Shown here piece by piece: positions 60,372 to 64,000 of a DNA stretch of 64,000 nt. The position numbers and the translations under genes were made by a program. Within the stretch, counting starts at the first letter, position 1. Each line of letters starts with the position of its first letter. This DNA is from Certhia americana (taxonomy: Eukaryota; Chordata; Aves; Passeriformes; Certhiidae). The stretch spans positions 67,325,331-67,389,330 of the forward strand of contig CM031878.1 of the NCBI GenBank assembly GCA_018697195.1. The letters run 5' to 3'. A model generated the notes under the pieces. That model saw nothing but the letters and a program-made list of their open reading frames with translations. It was not told the DNA's origin and searched no databases.

Positions 60372-61235
60372 ATTATAGAATGGTGTGGATTGGAAGGGAT
60401 CTTGGAGGTCATCTAGCTCCAATCCCCTCTCCATGCCATGGATGTCACCCACTAGATCAGGTTGCTCAGGGCCCCAATAACCAGGTCTCAAACAGTTCCA
60501 GGGATGGGGCATCCACAACTTCTCTGGGCAGCCAGTGCCTCACCACTCTCACTGTGAAGAATTCCTTCCTAATATCTAATCATGTCCTTTTTCAGTTTAA
60601 AACCATTCCCACTTGTCCTATCACTATATACATGGGCAAAAAGTAGTCTTCCCATTTTTTATAAGCCCCCTTTTCATACTGGAAGGTGCTATAAGTTCTC
60701 CCTGGACCCTTTCATCCCTAGGCTGAACAGCCCCATCTGTCTCAGCCTGACTTCATAGGAGAGGTTTTCCATCCCTCTGATTTTCTTCATAGCCCTCTAA
60801 CAGTTCTAACATCCCATAACATTCTAACAGTTTTACATCTTTATTATATTAGAGATTCCAGAGCTGGGTGCAACCATCCTGGTGGGGTATCAGCAGAGTA
60901 GAGGGGCAGAATCCCCTCCCTTAGCCTCCTGGACCTGCTGCTTTGATGCAGCCCAGGATACAGCTGGCTTTCTGGGCTATGAGTGCACAATATTGGCTCA
61001 GGACCTGTCGTGATGCACCAGAACCTCTGAGCTTTTATCCACAAGGCTGTTCTTAATGACTTCTTCTCTCAGTCTGTACTTAGGGAATTACCCTAATCCA
61101 GGTGCAGCACCTTGCACCATGATTTGAAGAATTTATTGAGACTTCCATAGGCCCACTCCTCTCTGTATGGACACCCTTTCCTATTGTGTCCACTACATCT
61201 GGTAATTTTGAATACCATCATCAAACATATTCTTG
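60372..61235 (-). mobile_element. CR1 LINE, minus strand, longest copy
   Basis: The left edge, ATTATAGAATGGTGTGGATT then GGAAGGGATCTTGGAGGTCA, is the antisense 3' end. It continues through CAGTGCCTCACCACTCTCAC, ATTCCCACTTGTCCTATCAC, GGCTGAACAGCCCCATCTGT, CAGAGTAGAGGGGCAGAATC, CAGCCCAGGATACAGCTGGC and GGTGCAGCACCTTGCACCAT. Similarity fades after about 61235. In sense this covers the C-terminal part of ORF2 and the tail. The coding frame is disrupted, so the copy cannot move. Frames of 92 (plus) and 66 (minus) codons over it are shadows or broken pieces. Confidence 0.95.
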
Positions 61236-62989
61236 GGCTATCCTCTAAACATCTTTCACATAGCTTTGCACAAGAAACTCAAAGGGTCTTTGGAGTAGTT
61301 GATTATTCTGTTAAAAATCAGGAGCTGGATTTAAAGGGTGTAATTGTTAAGTACTGTGATCATCAATCCTCCTTCAAAGTGCTTAGTTCTCAGAAGTCAT
61401 TGTTTATTTGAGAGAATTTTATTGATTTCATCTCACTCATATTAGTTTTCCTGCAAAGCTTCATCTATTCCCAAATTATTATGTCAACAATGTTAACCCA
61501 GGATAATCCAAGTGCAATGATTTCCACTCAAATTTGGATATTGAAGAGAGATATATCCCTCCTGTTGTGGTATTGTATAGGCAAGTAGAATTATCCCCTT
61601 TTTAATCTGGACAGTGTAGTTATAATCACTTCTTACTAGAGATGTCAAATTAACTTCATTGTATTTATCACTGTATTCAGTCTCTGCCTTTGGAATTCCC
61701 CATTGTCTGCCAGATTGAGAAAAAACTCAGATGTTAATATAGCAGTTAGCATGATGAAACAACCGACACTGTTCAGCCCCTTGCCATGATAGACAGATAT
61801 CAACTGCTCAGTAGTGATTTCCCACTCAATGGCTTCAGCCACCACTTTGGGAGAAACAGATTATGCAATTACCCCACTCCCTCTCCCTTGCAATCAGGTA
61901 AGGATCTTGATAAAAACACTAACATGCATTTCTGTGGTCTTGGTCCAATATCCCTTATTTCTAGAAAAGAAGTTGAAAATGTATTTGATTCATTAGAACA
62001 TCTCCACTAAGTCTGGACCTCGTCTCCAATGGGCCTTTTGAACACGAACTCCCATATTTAGTGTAATTCTTATGGTTTAAAGTATTTTACCTTTAAAGAA
62101 GGGGAACAGATTCTTTCCACCACCAGCTAATATACTATTTTTCGTATTGCTACACTGAGACCTCATGTCTTGACAGTGTCCCAGGCATGCATCATTATGA
62201 ACACTATCCCTTCCTGAAATTGTTTTTAGTTTCTGTTTTTGACATCTCCTGCGTTCTAGACCACCATGGGTATTACCCATTGAGCTATGCATTGTGCATA
62301 GCTTTCTGTTGAGTATAGCTCATTCATCTACAGCATCAGGATAGTACTATCAAAGTCACAAGAAATAACCCTACTATCTTCTTCTCAGCTTTCTGCTTCA
62401 TTACACTTCAAGAAGATGCTCATTCCCACACTAAAATAACATTAAAACCTGTTATGTTCATTATGAATGGCCCCACTTAAAAAAAAAACTGCTTTTTGGA
62501 CCATGATGTGCTGTAATTCCCCCCAAAATTGACTGTCAATCCTGCATAAGGTTGAAGGTTTTAAAGTCAAACATTTTGCTGTAGCAGACACATCATTAAA
62601 AATTAGTTTCTCTATGTTTCACAGGTAGCTAAGTTTTAAGAATAAACTACAATTGTTTGGATTTCAAGCAAGTTTCATTATTAATGAACTGGTAGCACTC
62701 CAGCAAACTTAGCACCGCTTGAGCAGATAGTTACAGTATAAGTCTACCATTTAATGCAGTACAATAAATTACAAAATAAACCAAGATATACATTGGTCTG
62801 TTTGAGTGGTTCAGATGCTGCACATAGGATTTAACAGTGTTATAATTTTACAAAATATGAATAACAAAAAAAATGAATAAAAAAATCCTGAACTTTTCAC
62901 ACTAAGTATGTTTATTTTTTGGAAATTCAGGACAAATTCCAGAGTCACCAAACTGAGAATTTGCTACAAAAAAAAAAGAAGTAGACTTG
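61236..62989. other. Unique noncoding stretch
   Basis: No gene or repeat is recognised. A 9-bp perfect stem with 3-nt loop (AGCTATGCA/TGCATAGCT) lies at 62283-62303. Confidence 0.5.
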
Positions 62990-63260
62990 CAGCAAGAAAT
63001 TCTGCAGGATTGTGGCAAATGCAGAATGTATTACATGTAATAGAAAAGGCAGCAGCCGGCAGGTGGTAATGCTATTATTTCAATGGCAGGTACACTCCCA
63101 GGTGATTAAGCAGCTGGTATAAATCATACTTGGTTAGAGCCAATTGTGCAGCAGTAAATAAAAAAATGTTGGTAAACTGATCTGTTTGATGTATATCACA
63201 ATAAGTTAACCTGTATAGTGGTAACATTAGATGCAAGTAAATTCCATTTTTCTGGCTTTT
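62990..63260. promoter_or_regulatory. Candidate conserved noncoding element with E-box cluster (speculative)
   Basis: Three E-boxes within 60 bp: CAGGTG at 63060-63065, CAGGTG at 63099-63104 and CAGCTG at 63111-63116. A GATTAA homeodomain-type site lies between the last two, and A+T-rich flanks surround the block. Such spacing is typical of developmental enhancers, but the call rests on motif texture alone. Confidence 0.25.
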
Positions 63261-64000
63261 ACTTCCAGCTACATGATTATTTAGAGTCAGATACTGTAAA
63301 TATATTGTTCAGATCACTCTGTCTGACAGAGCCAGTGATTTGGACTGCTGGAATTAGGCTTGCTCTCATTTTTGGACGGCAGATTCTGAATATGCCATAA
63401 CTTTACATTGCTTTGTTCTTCCATTGAAGTGTTTTATTTTATAAATACCTGAAGAAATACTTACTAAATTTTGCAGAAGAAACATCTTCCCCAACAGAAA
63501 GTGAAGAAGTCTTTTTTGACAAAATGTTCATTTTCTCAAATGTTCTCTACAGCAACAAATCTGTCATAGGAGCGTTATGCAGAAAAAACTATTCAAAATA
63601 CAATATTCATATAATATACTTCCCAGCATAAATCCACACATTTTTCCCCTTTAATTTTCCCAATTTAATTAAACAGCTTAAGGTGATGGCCTTCTGTCAA
63701 TTTATTTGAAAGCTGTTCAGTGGCATACATGAATCTCAGAAGTGGGATGATAATACAACACCTCCTCCCCAGTCTAATTTCAGTGCAAATAGTAGGCAAT
63801 TTCAGAGCAAACAGCAGGAAAACTGTGTAGATAAAGAATTTTGTCTAGTTTCCAAAATTGCTTAAGCTGATGAGGCCTTTCCAGGATAAGAAATATTCTA
63901 CTTCACTCTTTCTAAATATCTGCAGTGCTGGGTAATTTAATTATATTGAGAAAGGGCCTAATTGCATGAAATATTGAGTTGCTGCATATTCTCTGACTAA
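63261..64000. other. Unique noncoding stretch
   Basis: No gene or repeat is recognised to the window edge. A TTAATTAAA-containing stretch at 63645-63720 may belong to the same kind of regulatory landscape. Confidence 0.45.

Noticed and set aside
60368..60646. 92-codon plus-strand frame
   Set aside because: Antisense of the CR1 3' end at 60372-61235.
62283..62303. 9-bp stem with 3-nt loop as a small RNA gene
   Set aside because: Too short for a microRNA precursor, and close to what chance gives in a window of this size.
1..64000. CRISPR arrays, operons, ribosome binding sites or phage genes
   Set aside because: Sequence texture, CR1 LINEs and LTRs show a vertebrate nuclear genome. No regularly spaced repeats with unique spacers are present.

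Overview
This is a vertebrate nuclear window, A+T-rich by eye, with no gene I can call with confidence. The repeat content points to a bird. There are truncated CR1 LINE copies ending in the degenerate ATTCTATGA-type 8-mer repeat, and two endogenous-retrovirus solo LTRs of types I know from avian genomes. There are no Alu, B1, L1 or MIR-rich stretches. A passerine or other neoavian is plausible, but the sequence alone does not prove it. The reading frames are short (the longest is about 142 codons), lie on both strands, and look like those expected in noncoding A+T-rich DNA.

Layout. 1-22 kb is mostly unique noncoding sequence. It carries one old CR1 tail (3498-3890) next to an A-rich tract, and several simple repeats: TTTG at 1.3 kb, a long pure ATT array at 6.9 kb, AAAC-rich at 12.2 kb, poly-T at 13.8 kb, AAAAT at 20.5 kb and split poly-T at 21.5 kb. 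22-29 kb is the densest repeat zone: two plus-strand CR1 copies, a solo LTR (23873-24465), a degenerate minus-strand coding-like block with a zinc-finger-like motif (27577-27951), and a partial LTR fused to a CR1 ORF2 C-terminus (28451-28785). 29-55 kb is largely unique, with one minus-strand CR1 end at 35.1 kb and several stretches that could be conserved regulatory DNA. 55351-56642 is a complete solo LTR with TG...CA ends and a 5-bp target-site duplication. 57.0 and 60.4 kb hold minus-strand CR1 copies, and the rest is unique.

The window therefore reads as gene-desert or intronic avian DNA. No genes can be shown to work together, and I did not find a new multi-gene system. The items most worth checking are the zinc-finger-like block with two in-frame stops, the clean solo LTR, a 12-bp direct repeat flanking a tiny A-rich insert, a 14-bp perfect hairpin, and a few enhancer-like stretches.
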